The position numbers were made by a program, and so were the translations under genes. A stretch of 17,032 nt of DNA from QYQL01 sp041674265 (lineage in GTDB: Bacteria; Verrucomicrobiota; Verrucomicrobiia; Chthoniobacterales; Terrimicrobiaceae): NCBI GenBank assembly GCA_041674265.1, contig JBAYWC010000058.1, positions 1 through 17,032 of the forward strand, read 5' to 3'. Below are positions 1 to 6,354 of this stretch, in pieces; within the stretch, counting starts at the first letter, position 1, and every line of letters begins with the position of its first letter. The notes beneath the pieces were generated by a model. That model was not told the DNA's origin. It ran no database searches and worked only from the letters and a program-made list of their open reading frames with translations.

Positions 1-57
1 ATAGAGAAAACAGATGAAACGGCTCTGGCTCGGGATGGAAAATCCCCGGAAAAGGGA

Positions 58-85
58 TTGACTCGGGGGGAGATACGGTTAATTT
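58..85 (+). promoter_or_regulatory. Possible sigma-70-type promoter of the rpmH operon
   Basis: A TTGACT hexamer (58-63) is followed 16 bp later by TAATTT (80-85), about 25 bp upstream of the rpmH ATG. The -35 element is close to consensus, but the -10 element matches TATAAT at only three of six positions. The position directly before the first gene of the operon supports it. No clear Shine-Dalgarno sequence lies between this site and the start codon. Confidence 0.33.
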
Positions 86-109
86 CCTCGGCTCCACGGA
101 TCTGATTTT

Positions 110-283
110 ATGAAACGCACCTACCAGCCTTCCAAACGCACGCGCAAGCAACAGTTTGGTTTCCGCGCGCGCATGGCGACCAAGGCCGGGCGCGCCACAT
201 TGAGCCGCCGCCGCCAGCGGGGACGCAAACGCCTCCTGCCGAAGGGGGTCGAAATTCATTTTGCCCGCCACACCGCCGCCTGA
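110..283 (+). CDS. rpmH: 50S ribosomal protein L34
   Basis: L34 is a small, very basic protein of the large ribosomal subunit that binds 23S rRNA. The ATG at 110 opens a 57-aa product starting MKRTYQPSKRTRKQ, followed by GFRARMATKAGRATLSRRRQRGRKRL, which matches the L34 family almost position by position. The gene is too short for a usual ORF cutoff. L34 is normally about 44-46 aa. This copy continues for about 12 residues past the usual RKRL end (PKGVEIHFARHTAA) to a TGA at 281-283, and the extension overlaps the start of rnpA. The rpmH-rnpA order is conserved across bacteria, so the identity is secure. Only the use of the extra C-terminal residues is uncertain. Confidence 0.95.
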   Translation: MKRTYQPSKRTRKQQFGFRARMATKAGRATLSRRRQRGRKRLLPKGVEIHFARHTAA

Positions 284-647
284 GCGAAAAAGGCTGCGTT
301 TTCCCAGGGAAGCACGCCTTCGGGAAGGTCGGGAATTTTCCCAGGTCCGCGAAAGAGGCCGGGTTGTGCAGGGACGGCTGTTGAGGCTCGCCCTTTTGTG
401 CTTGGAGAACGGCGCGATGGCCAAAGCCGGGATCATCGCTTCCCGCAGGGTGGGTGGAGCGGTTGCCAGGAACAAAGTTCGGAGGCGCCTGCGCGAGTTG
501 ATCCGGGTTTCGAGGCCGGATTTCCCGGTCGGCACCCTGATCGTCGCCATCGCCAAACCGGCCAGCGCGATCGCCTCATTTGAAGAATTGAGAGGGGAAT
601 GGTTGCTTCTTGCGCGCCGACTTTCTATTTTGCCGCCTCTTGCATGA
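261..647 (+). CDS. rnpA: Ribonuclease P protein component
   Basis: RnpA is the protein subunit of RNase P and helps the catalytic RNA bind pre-tRNA and cut off its 5' leader. The 128-aa product has the family layout: an N-terminal RLREGREFSQV segment (about residues 19-29), a central beta-sheet region, and the signature basic helix ARNKVRRRLREL at about 69-80, the RNR motif that contacts RNA. The start is taken as TTG at 261 because no ATG or GTG lies between there and the conserved region; CTG at 294 is the only other nearby option. An AAGGGGG run at 242-248 could serve as ribosome binding site, with 12-nt spacing. The TTG start lies 23 bp inside rpmH, and the stop overlaps the yidD ATG, so translation is probably coupled on both sides. 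Confidence 0.93.
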   Translation: MPATPPPERKRLRFPREARLREGREFSQVRERGRVVQGRLLRLALLCLENGAMAKAGIIASRRVGGAVARNKVRRRLRELIRVSRPDFPVGTLIVAIAKPASAIASFEELRGEWLLLARRLSILPPLA

Positions 648-892
648 CCTCGTTGCTTGTCTTTTTCATCCGGATTTACCAGCTGGCGCTCTCGCCCGCG
701 TTGCGGGCGTTGTGCGGCCCCGGATGCGGGTGCCGCTACGAACCGTCCTGCTCGGAATATTTTATCCAGGCCCTCCGCGGGCATGGATTTTTCAAAGGGC
801 TCCTGCTGGGAATCAGCCGGATCGCCCGCTGTCACCCGTGGGGCGGATGCGGGTATGACCCCGTGCCTTCCGCCTTCAAATCCCTGAACTGA
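644..892 (+). CDS. yidD: Membrane protein insertion efficiency factor YidD
   Basis: YidD is a small membrane-associated protein that improves insertion of inner-membrane proteins together with YidC. The 82-aa product has an N-terminal hydrophobic/amphipathic stretch (MTSLLVFFIRIYQLALSP) and then the cysteine-rich family core: CGPGCGCRYEPSCSEYFIQA, HGFFKG, and the end signature RCHPWGGCGYDPVP. Length and motif order match the family. I chose ATG 644, not ATG 599, because 644 overlaps the rnpA stop as ATGA and begins where family similarity begins; the 15 extra residues from 599 are out-of-frame rnpA sequence. The stop shares one base with the yidC ATG (TGATG). Confidence 0.94.
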   Translation: MTSLLVFFIRIYQLALSPALRALCGPGCGCRYEPSCSEYFIQALRGHGFFKGLLLGISRIARCHPWGGCGYDPVPSAFKSLN

Positions 893-2649
893 TGGACCGT
901 AAAGCCTGGATCGCAATCACGCTCTCCGTCGCCGGGCTTTTTGCCTGGCAATGGTATGTCGGAAAATATCTCGCGCCCGCCCAGAATGCCGCCGCTGCGG
1001 CTTCACCGGCAGGCACCGGCCCGGTGCCTGAAGCCACGGCCTCTCCCGCGCTCGCAGCGACGCCCGCAGCCTCGGCAACGCCCGGGACGGTTGCCCAAAC
1101 CACCCCCCCCCGGCAGGTGATGACCGCCCGCGCGGAGACGTTGTCCGCCGAGGGCGCCGAGTTTGTTTTCAACAACGATTCCGGTGGCATCGAGCAGGTG
1201 ATCCTTTTGATGCACCAGGGCGAAAACCGGCAGAGCGTCTCCCTCAACCGGGACCGCGGAATGCCGATCGGAGCTTTGGGATTCAACCCGGGCGAGGTCT
1301 TCGGGGGGTTTGAAATGAACGCCGACCGCGCCAAAGGCGAGGTCACCTTCTCGAAAACCGCCGCGGATGGCCTGGAAATCACGAAACGGTTTACTCTGCC
1401 GCCGGCTTCGGAAAAAAACCGCCTCTACATCGTGAACCTCGAGGTGGCGTTCCGGAATCCCGGGACATCCGGGCTTCAGGTTCCGGCGTTTTTTGTCGGC
1501 ACCGGCGGAGCGGCCCCGATCCACCAGAGCGATCTTCCGATGTATACCAAGTTCGACTGGTCCCATGCGGGAAAGGTCGAGAAGATTGACGTGAACTGGT
1601 TTTCGGCCAGCTCGGTTCCGCTGATTGGAATTCCGCTTCACGCCGAGCGTCCGCTCTACCAGGAGAGCAAGCCGGGTGTCCAATGGAGCGCCGTCTCCAG
1701 CCAGTATTTCTGCACCATCGTGACATCGAAGGATCCGGCCGCCTCGGTCTGGGCCCGGCGGTTCGACACCAGAAAACAAAACAATGCGCCGGTCTTCGGC
1801 GTCCAAGGGGCCGTCGGTTTGGCAGGTTTCTCCATTGTCCCGGGAGCCACGGTCACGAAAAGCTTTGAAATCTACGCGGGCCCCAAGGAACTCGCCCGCC
1901 TTCGCAAACTCGGTCCGAACCAGGATGCCGTCCTGGATTTCGGCATGTTCGGATTCATCAGCGAGTTTCTCCTCTGGGCGATGAACACCCTGCACGGCTG
2001 GCTCGGCAGCTACGCCGCCGCGATCATCGCCCTGACCCTCATCATCAAATCCGGGCTCTGGCCGATCCAGAACAAGGCGACCAACGAGATGCGGAAAATG
2101 TCCTCCCTCTCGCCGAAGATGACGGAACTAAAGGAGAAATACAAAGACGACCCGCAGAAGATGAACGAGGAGACGATGAAGCTCTACCGCGAATACGGGG
2201 TCAACCCGTTCAGCGGCTGCCTTCCCATGCTCATCCAGATCCCGATCTTCTTCGGGTTCTACGCGATGCTGGGAACGGCGATCGAGCTCCGCAACAGCTC
2301 GTTCTTCTGGATCCACGACCTCTCTCAGCCGGACACCATCGGGCACGTCCTCGGTTTCCCGGTCAACCTGCTGCCGATCATCATGTCCTTCACGATGATC
2401 TGGCAGATGCTCATCACACCGAAAAGCGGGGACGCCGCGCAGCAGCGGATCCTCTATTTCATGCCGGTCATCTTCCTCGTGTTCTGCTACAATTACGCCA
2501 GCGGGCTCGCACTTTATTGGACAACCCAGAATATCTTTTCTATTGTCCAGCTCTACCTGACGCGGAACAGACCCCTGCCCACGCTGGAAAAAAAGAGCGT
2601 GATCGCCAAGCGGGAAGCCGCCAAGAATCCCAAGAAAAAGCGCCCATGA
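892..2649 (+). CDS. yidC: Membrane protein insertase YidC (long, Gram-negative type)
   Basis: YidC inserts and folds inner-membrane proteins, alone or with SecYEG. The 585-aa product has the Gram-negative plan: an N-terminal signal-anchor helix (about 5-24), an Ala/Pro-rich linker (30-75), a large periplasmic beta-rich domain (about 80-345), then the conserved 60KD_IMP core. The core contains a helix near 360-390, a cytoplasmic hairpin with SSLSPKMTELKEKYKDDPQKM (404-424, the coiled-coil C1 region), VNPFSGCLPMLIQIPIFFGFY (437-457), and further membrane helices at about 485-507 and 518-550. It ends with a Lys/Arg-rich tail (REAAKNPKKKRP) of the kind that contacts the ribosome. The hydrophilic-groove arginine (R366 in E. 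coli) appears as Lys386 in LIIKSGLWP. The gene is coupled to yidD (1-bp overlap) and khpB (ATGA). Confidence 0.96.
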   Translation: MDRKAWIAITLSVAGLFAWQWYVGKYLAPAQNAAAAASPAGTGPVPEATASPALAATPAASATPGTVAQTTPPRQVMTARAETLSAEGAEFVFNNDSGGIEQVILLMHQGENRQSVSLNRDRGMPIGALGFNPGEVFGGFEMNADRAKGEVTFSKTAADGLEITKRFTLPPASEKNRLYIVNLEVAFRNPGTSGLQVPAFFVGTGGAAPIHQSDLPMYTKFDWSHAGKVEKIDVNWFSASSVPLIGIPLHAERPLYQESKPGVQWSAVSSQYFCTIVTSKDPAASVWARRFDTRKQNNAPVFGVQGAVGLAGFSIVPGATVTKSFEIYAGPKELARLRKLGPNQDAVLDFGMFGFISEFLLWAMNTLHGWLGSYAAAIIALTLIIKSGLWPIQNKATNEMRKMSSLSPKMTELKEKYKDDPQKMNEETMKLYREYGVNPFSGCLPMLIQIPIFFGFYAMLGTAIELRNSSFFWIHDLSQPDTIGHVLGFPVNLLPIIMSFTMIWQMLITPKSGDAAQQRILYFMPVIFLVFCYNYASGLALYWTTQNIFSIVQLYLTRNRPLPTLEKKSVIAKREAAKNPKKKRP

Positions 2650-3104
2650 CCCAAACGCCCGTTGAAGTTCTCGATACGATTCTCGGATACCTCGGCTTTG
2701 CCGTCGAAATCCAGGAGCAGGAACGCGACGGCCATGCGGTTCTCCAGATTCTCACCCACGAGCCCGAGCGGCTGATCGGCCGCCATGATGTCGTGATCGA
2801 CGACCTGCAATACCTCGTCAACCGCGTGCTCGCGGCGCAGGACCCTCCCGGCCCGCGCGTGGTCGTCGACGTGGAACACCACCGCGCGATGCGCGATGAC
2901 GCGCTCGTCGAAAAAGTGCTCCACCTCGCGCAGGCCGTGCGTTCCACCGGACGCCCGATCCAGACCGAGCCCCTCAATTCCTACGACCGCCGCATCGTCC
3001 ACAACGCCTTCAAGGATGACCCGGAAATCGGCACCTGGAGCCCGCAGGATGACGCGCGCGTCAAGCGCATCACGATCCGCCCACGCAAAAAATCCGGGAA
3101 TTAG
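2646..3104 (+). CDS. KH-R3H single-stranded nucleic-acid-binding protein (KhpB/Jag-like)
   Basis: This is an RNA-binding protein of the KhpB/Jag/EloR group, which regulates transcripts and in some bacteria influences cell elongation. The ATG at 2646 overlaps the yidC TGA as ATGA and gives 152 aa. A KH-like domain covers about residues 30-80 with RLIGRHDVVIDDLQYLVNR where the family has a GxxG loop; here it reads GRHD (45-48), so the last glycine is replaced by Asp. An R3H domain covers about 85-146 with the motif RRIVH (Arg115, His119) inside LNSYDRRIVHNAFKDDPEI. The N-terminal Jag_N domain of longer homologues is absent. Position right after yidC is the classical site for this gene. A start at 2517 in the same frame would lie inside yidC and is not credible. 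Confidence 0.88.
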   Translation: MTQTPVEVLDTILGYLGFAVEIQEQERDGHAVLQILTHEPERLIGRHDVVIDDLQYLVNRVLAAQDPPGPRVVVDVEHHRAMRDDALVEKVLHLAQAVRSTGRPIQTEPLNSYDRRIVHNAFKDDPEIGTWSPQDDARVKRITIRPRKKSGN

Positions 3105-3176
3105 CCGGAATTTTGGACCCGCTAATTCTCGCCAACAGTCACTGATACCTCAAGCATGGCAACTCCGTTGACACTT

Positions 3177-3216
3177 CGGCGGCGCTTGGATTTGTCTCTG
3201 CTCCGCCGCTTTTTTT
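3177..3216 (+). terminator. Rho-independent terminator of the rpmH-khpB operon
   Basis: CGGCGG (3177-3182) pairs with CCGCCG (3203-3208) across a 20-nt loop and is followed by C and then seven T (3210-3216). It lies 72 bp after the khpB stop and before the convergent NUDIX gene. The loop is long, so the hairpin may fold further internally. Confidence 0.65.
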
Positions 3217-3249
3217 AGTGGCTTTTAGGGCCGTTAATGGTTTCCCAGC

Positions 3250-3861
3250 TCACCCGAGTTCCGCGAGGCCTTCCAAGGCGATCTGCGACCAGGTCTCCAG
3301 CGAATCGCGGCGGGCCAGAAGCTCCCTGCGGGTGGCAAAGCCGAGTCCGGAGATCGCTTTTTCTCCCGCGCGCACATCCGGGCTTTCGAGGTCCACGACA
3401 TGGACGATCCCGAGGTGAACCTTCCCGACTTCCGTCGAATCGTCGTTGATCAATGCGACCGCCCGCTCGGTGAACCCTCCGCCCAACTGGAGCTCCTCGC
3501 GGATTTCGCGACGCACCGCGTTGTGGTAGGCCGACTGGTCAAAAGAAAAGAGGCTCTCGTCGGTGTCATTGATATGGCCGCCGATGCCGACCGAACCTTT
3601 CGCGACCAGTCGTTTTTCCCCGCTCTTCGCGCCGCGGGTATAGTGGAGGATTTTCCCGGCATGGCGGAAAATCGCGTAGGGAATCAGCTGCTTGAGCGAC
3701 GGGTTCTCCTCGGCGGAGGAACGCGGGACAAAAAAATTGTTCTCCTTCAATAGAAAACTTGGCAGGTAACGCTCCACCTCGTGGCAAAGTCCCTGGAAGC
3801 TTCCCAATCGGTCGAAATGTTCGCGTTTGATCACCAGAATTTGCTCTTCTGTCTTGGCCAT
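3250..3861 (-). CDS. NUDIX-type hydrolase / phosphoesterase with insertion in the Nudix box
   Basis: The 203-aa protein resembles NUDIX-fold phosphoesterases of unassigned substrate that begin with EQILVIKREHFDRLGSFQG. The Nudix box is visible as GIGGHINDTDE (about 92-102) followed by NAVRREIREELQL (114-126), giving R118-E119...E122-E123 for metal binding. Compared with the canonical GX5EX7REUXEEXGU there are about 9 extra residues between the glycine and the REU part, and the late glycine is Gln125. I start at ATG 3861 (MAKTEEQILVIK) because family similarity begins there. An upstream in-frame ATG at 3924 adds 21 residues (MNEFLVFLFDRSDCLCKVTAP) without recognisable similarity or a Shine-Dalgarno, and remains possible. 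The gene converges on the khpB operon terminator and diverges from the LacI regulator. Substrate is unknown. Confidence 0.78.
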   Translation of the reverse strand: MAKTEEQILVIKREHFDRLGSFQGLCHEVERYLPSFLLKENNFFVPRSSAEENPSLKQLIPYAIFRHAGKILHYTRGAKSGEKRLVAKGSVGIGGHINDTDESLFSFDQSAYHNAVRREIREELQLGGGFTERAVALINDDSTEVGKVHLGIVHVVDLESPDVRAGEKAISGLGFATRRELLARRDSLETWSQIALEGLAELG

Positions 3862-4000
3862 AGGGGCAGTCACTTTGCACAGGCAATCACTGCGATCAAA
3901 GAGAAAAACCAGGAATTCGTTCATGCAACGTGACGCAACAAGATGCTTGCCGACCGGGAAACATCCCTTATGATCTCGCTCAAATCTGGCGGATGAATCA
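3862..4000. promoter_or_regulatory. Divergent intergenic region between the NUDIX and LacI-type genes
   Basis: This 139-bp spacer must carry the start signals for both divergent genes (less if the NUDIX gene starts at 3924). Two GCAAC direct repeats sit exactly 10 bp apart (3925-3929 and 3935-3939). A weak ribosome binding site GGCGGA (3988-3993) precedes the LacI ATG by 7 nt. I see no clean LacI-type inverted operator with a central CG and no convincing -35/-10 pair, so an operator is inferred only from the divergent layout. Confidence 0.25.
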
Positions 4001-5110
4001 ATGAAACTGCAACGAATTTCCCTCGATCATATTGCCAAGCTCGCCGGTGTCCATAAAGCGACAGTCTCCAGGGCATTGCGAAACCATCCGACCATTCCTC
4101 TCCACACGCGGGAGCGAATTCATGAAATCGCCCGCCGGGAAGGATACCGTCCGAATCCGCTGGTGGCCATGTATCAGGCGCAGGCCCGCTCGAATCGCCC
4201 GACGGCGATGCAGTCCGCCCTGGCTTGGCTGAATGACTACCCGAACCCCACTTGCTGGCAGGAATTTCCCTGGTTGCGCGGCTATCTGCGCGGGGCGCGG
4301 CAGCGTTGCGAGGAGAGGGGGTTCCGGCTCGAGGAGATTCCGATCGGGGGAAACTCGAATGCGGGCGTGGCGGAAGTGGGGCGCATTTCCGAAATTCTGC
4401 GCCAGCGGGGTATTTTTGGCGTCATCCTTCCCCTGATGCTGCACCACCAGTTCCTGCTCGAAGAGTGGGCGGATTGTGTCATCGCCTTGGTGGGAAGCGG
4501 CAACCTGAGCGGATCGGGCCCGGCCCCGATGAGCGCCTCGCGATTTTACCCGCAGGGATTTCCCATCGCGGACCGGGACTTTTATTTCAATCTCCGCCTG
4601 GCTTTCCAGACGGTGATTCAGCGCGGCTATACCCGCATCGGCTTCATTTACAGCCGCTATCTGGACCGGGAGTCCGAAGGCAGGTCGCAGGCCGCGTTCC
4701 TCGTCGAGCAATCCCATCTCCCCGAAGCCCAGCGCCTCCCCATCCTGTTCCTGGAACGCTTCAAGGAAGGCCGGCCCGCGGCCTTCGACCGTTGGCTGGA
4801 TACCTACAAGCCGGATGCGATTCTCTCCATCAATCCCGTGGTGCGCGAGTGGGTGCAGGACTCGGGGCGCTCGGTTCCCGAAGAATGCGGGCTGGTCAAC
4901 CTGAACGTCGTGGACGATGTCGAAAACTGGAGCGGAATCCGCGAAAACCATGAACTGATCGGCGCCGCCGCCGTGGACCTGTTGATCGGACAACTGAGCC
5001 GCAACGAAATCGGCATGCCCCGGCAGCCCCGCAAGGTCCTCATCCCCGGTGAGTGGCATGAGGGCGGCACCCTTCGCGCCCCGTCTTCCTTCGCCTCCGA
5101 AAGGTGCTGA
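4001..5110 (+). CDS. LacI-family transcriptional regulator
   Basis: This is a DNA-binding regulator, 369 aa. Residues 5-53 form the LacI HTH: RISLDHIAKLAGVHKATVSR, then LRNHPTIPLHTRERIHEIARREGYRPNP, including the recognition helix KATVSRALRN and the hinge approach YRPNPLVAMYQAQAR. Residues about 70-350 have the layout of a periplasmic-binding-protein-like sensor domain: a conserved segment GIFGVILPL near 135, YTRIGFIYSRY near 210, and a late VNLNVVDDVENWSGIRENHELIGAAAVDLLI. Ligand and targets cannot be read from the sequence. Regulators with the PNPLVAMYQA hinge are common in Verrucomicrobiota in my recollection. No sugar transporter or glycoside hydrolase is adjacent, so it is an orphan within this window. 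The ATG at 4001 is fixed by a stop in frame just upstream. Confidence 0.9.
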   Translation: MKLQRISLDHIAKLAGVHKATVSRALRNHPTIPLHTRERIHEIARREGYRPNPLVAMYQAQARSNRPTAMQSALAWLNDYPNPTCWQEFPWLRGYLRGARQRCEERGFRLEEIPIGGNSNAGVAEVGRISEILRQRGIFGVILPLMLHHQFLLEEWADCVIALVGSGNLSGSGPAPMSASRFYPQGFPIADRDFYFNLRLAFQTVIQRGYTRIGFIYSRYLDRESEGRSQAAFLVEQSHLPEAQRLPILFLERFKEGRPAAFDRWLDTYKPDAILSINPVVREWVQDSGRSVPEECGLVNLNVVDDVENWSGIRENHELIGAAAVDLLIGQLSRNEIGMPRQPRKVLIPGEWHEGGTLRAPSSFASERC

Positions 5111-5149
5111 ACGCGCCCGCTTGCGCCCCATTTTTCCGCTTGATCTGAT

Positions 5150-5740
5150 TCAGACTCTCAGCGAGCCACGGAACGCCCTGGCACCATAGTAGGACTGCGC
5201 GCCGTTGTGATACACGAAAACATGGCCGAAGCGGCGACCCCCAAAGAGGGCGCCTCCGAGTTTTCTGATATCAGCAGGCGCATTCACCCAGCTCGACGTT
5301 TTCGTGTCGAAATTTCCCAGTTTCTGCAACTCCCGATATTGTTCTTCCGTCAGAAGCTCGATGCCCATGGCCGCCGCCATGTCAGCAGCGCTATTTTTTG
5401 GTTTGTGTTCTTTCCTCGAATCCAGCCCTTCCCGGTCGTAACAAACACTTGTGCGGCCTTTGGGGCTTTCCGGCGAACAGTCAAAAAAGAGGTGCTCGCC
5501 CGTCATTTTGTCACGGCCAACCACATCCGGTTCCCCGCCGGTTCTTTCCATTTCATTGAGTGACCACAGCCTTTCCGGGTTGGCTTCCAGCCTGGCTTTT
5601 ACCGCGGCCCATTCCAGACCCTTGTGGCGGTCCATATTCTTCTCGAACCGGGCCTTCAACGCACTGAGCAGTTCTTCACGTTGTTCCGGGGGTAATTCTT
5701 TTTTTGTTTCAACGCTTTTCATAGGGGTTTCTTTTTTCAT
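5150..5740 (-). CDS. DUF4256 domain-containing protein
   Basis: This is a soluble protein of unknown function matching the DUF4256 family along nearly its whole length. Recognisable blocks are LSALKARFEKNMDRHKGLEW, LWSLNEMERTGGEPDVVG, FFDCSPESPKGRTSVCYD, AADMAAAMGIELLTEEQYRE, FDTKTSSWVNAPADIRKLGG and the end YHNGAQSYYGARAFRGSLRV. No signal peptide or membrane segment is seen. Three in-frame ATGs are possible: 5767, 5740 and 5722. Family similarity starts just after 5722, so 5722 or 5740 is more likely than 5767, whose extra residues run towards the hairpin at 5769-5815. None has a strong Shine-Dalgarno. The gene converges with the LacI-type gene 39 bp away. DUF4256 genes are patchily distributed in my recollection, and this one adjoins an IS remnant, so acquisition by transfer is plausible. 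Confidence 0.88.
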   Translation of the reverse strand: MKKETPMKSVETKKELPPEQREELLSALKARFEKNMDRHKGLEWAAVKARLEANPERLWSLNEMERTGGEPDVVGRDKMTGEHLFFDCSPESPKGRTSVCYDREGLDSRKEHKPKNSAADMAAAMGIELLTEEQYRELQKLGNFDTKTSSWVNAPADIRKLGGALFGGRRFGHVFVYHNGAQSYYGARAFRGSLRV

Positions 5741-5768
5741 GTTTCGGTGAGCGCACCCGAAAGACATT

Positions 5769-5815
5769 CAAGGAAAGCACCAATATCCTCACTCCGGACA
5801 TTGGTGCTTTCCTTG
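5769..5815. repeat. Perfect 16-bp inverted repeat forming a hairpin
   Basis: CAAGGAAAGCACCAAT (5769-5784) is exactly complementary to ATTGGTGCTTTCCTTG (5800-5815) across a 15-nt spacer (5785-5799). There is no T-run on either side, so it is not a standard rho-independent terminator. On the minus strand it would sit in the leader of the DUF4256 gene, with GGAG in the loop. It also marks the edge of the gene-poor stretch 5768-6354, so it could be the end of a decayed mobile element. Confidence 0.8.
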
Positions 5816-6064
5816 CCGGGCTGGGACCTTCCCCGAGTAGCAACTGAAGCGGGAAATTCTCCGGCCATTATTCGGCGTCACTATGCCGAACTGGTGAAGC
5901 CCTCCTGCGCGAAGTAGAGACGCCACGGGATCACCCATGAACGCGAGAAGCAAGCCCGCGGAAAGGGGCAAAACGCCACACCCGGCGCGAGAAACGCCCG
6001 CGGCGGGCAATGTGGGGCGGAGAAAGGTGCCATAGACCTGATATGGCCGAATCTTCGCTCAAGG

Positions 6065-6241
6065 TTGGTGGGGAAGTTCAAGAATCTACCAAAAAAGAAC
6101 AGACCGGACCCCGAGGCCCACAATGTCATCAACTGGCTGCCAGAGCATCTCATTCTGGACTGGGACTCGACGGTGCAGAGCAAATACGGGCACCAGCAGG
6201 GAGCGGAAGTGGGTGGCAACCCCCGCAAGCCCGGCCGCCGC
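6065..6241 (+). pseudogene. Remnant of an IS1380-family transposase
   Basis: The frame at 6065-6241 encodes about 59 residues containing NVINWLPEHLILDWDSTVQ and SKYGHQQGAEVGGNPRKPGR, which I recognise as the segment around the first catalytic Asp (DWDSTV) of IS1380-type DDE transposases. The same frame stays open upstream to about 5993, but no conserved N-terminal part could be recognised. Directly after the GR of KPGR, where the family continues with SFHPL, the similarity stops, and the palindrome 6258-6310 begins 17 bp later. The remaining catalytic residues are absent, so this is a non-functional fragment of a protein normally several hundred residues long. The overlapping frames on both strands are shadows. 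Family assignment is from memory of the motif. Confidence 0.6.
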
Positions 6242-6257
6242 GTATTTTCAAGATGCG

Positions 6258-6310
6258 GGGTAACTGCTCAGGGGGCATCCTGAAGCAGGATGCCCCCTGA
6301 GCAGTTACCC
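6258..6310. repeat. Perfect 25-bp-arm palindrome, copy 1 of a dispersed repeat
   Basis: Left arm 6258-6282 and right arm 6286-6310 are exactly complementary around an AAG loop (6283-6285). The innermost part reads GGGGGCATCCTG / CAGGATGCCCCC. The 41-bp core 6261-6301 recurs identically at 16910-16950. Outside the palindrome lies a second inverted pair, AAGATGCGGG (6250-6259) and CCCGCATCTT (6329-6338), nesting one hairpin in another. On the + strand the hairpin is followed by A and six T (6311-6317), then another T-run, so it could act as a terminator for rightward transcripts. For the leftward tamB-like gene, which ends 45 bp away, there is no T-run on the correct side. Confidence 0.85.
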
Positions 6311-6354
6311 ATTTTTTGCCTTTTTGCGCCCGCATCTTTCAAGGAGACGGATTT

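Noticed and set aside
599..643. Longer start for yidD at ATG 599
   Set aside because: The extra 15 residues are rnpA sequence in another frame. ATG 644 overlaps the rnpA stop as ATGA and matches the usual YidD length.
3168..3173. Perfect TTGACA hexamer after khpB
   Set aside because: No acceptable -10 hexamer lies 16-18 bp downstream (the region there is TTTGTC), and it leads directly into the terminator hairpin.
5881..6228. A 115-aa minus-strand frame in the gene-poor stretch
   Set aside because: It is antisense to the IS1380-type fragment and has no recognisable motif, so I treat it as a shadow.
6258..6310. CRISPR repeat or attachment site
   Set aside because: Only two copies exist, 10.6 kb apart, with no regular spacers, cas genes or integrase. 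A dispersed palindromic repeat explains it better.
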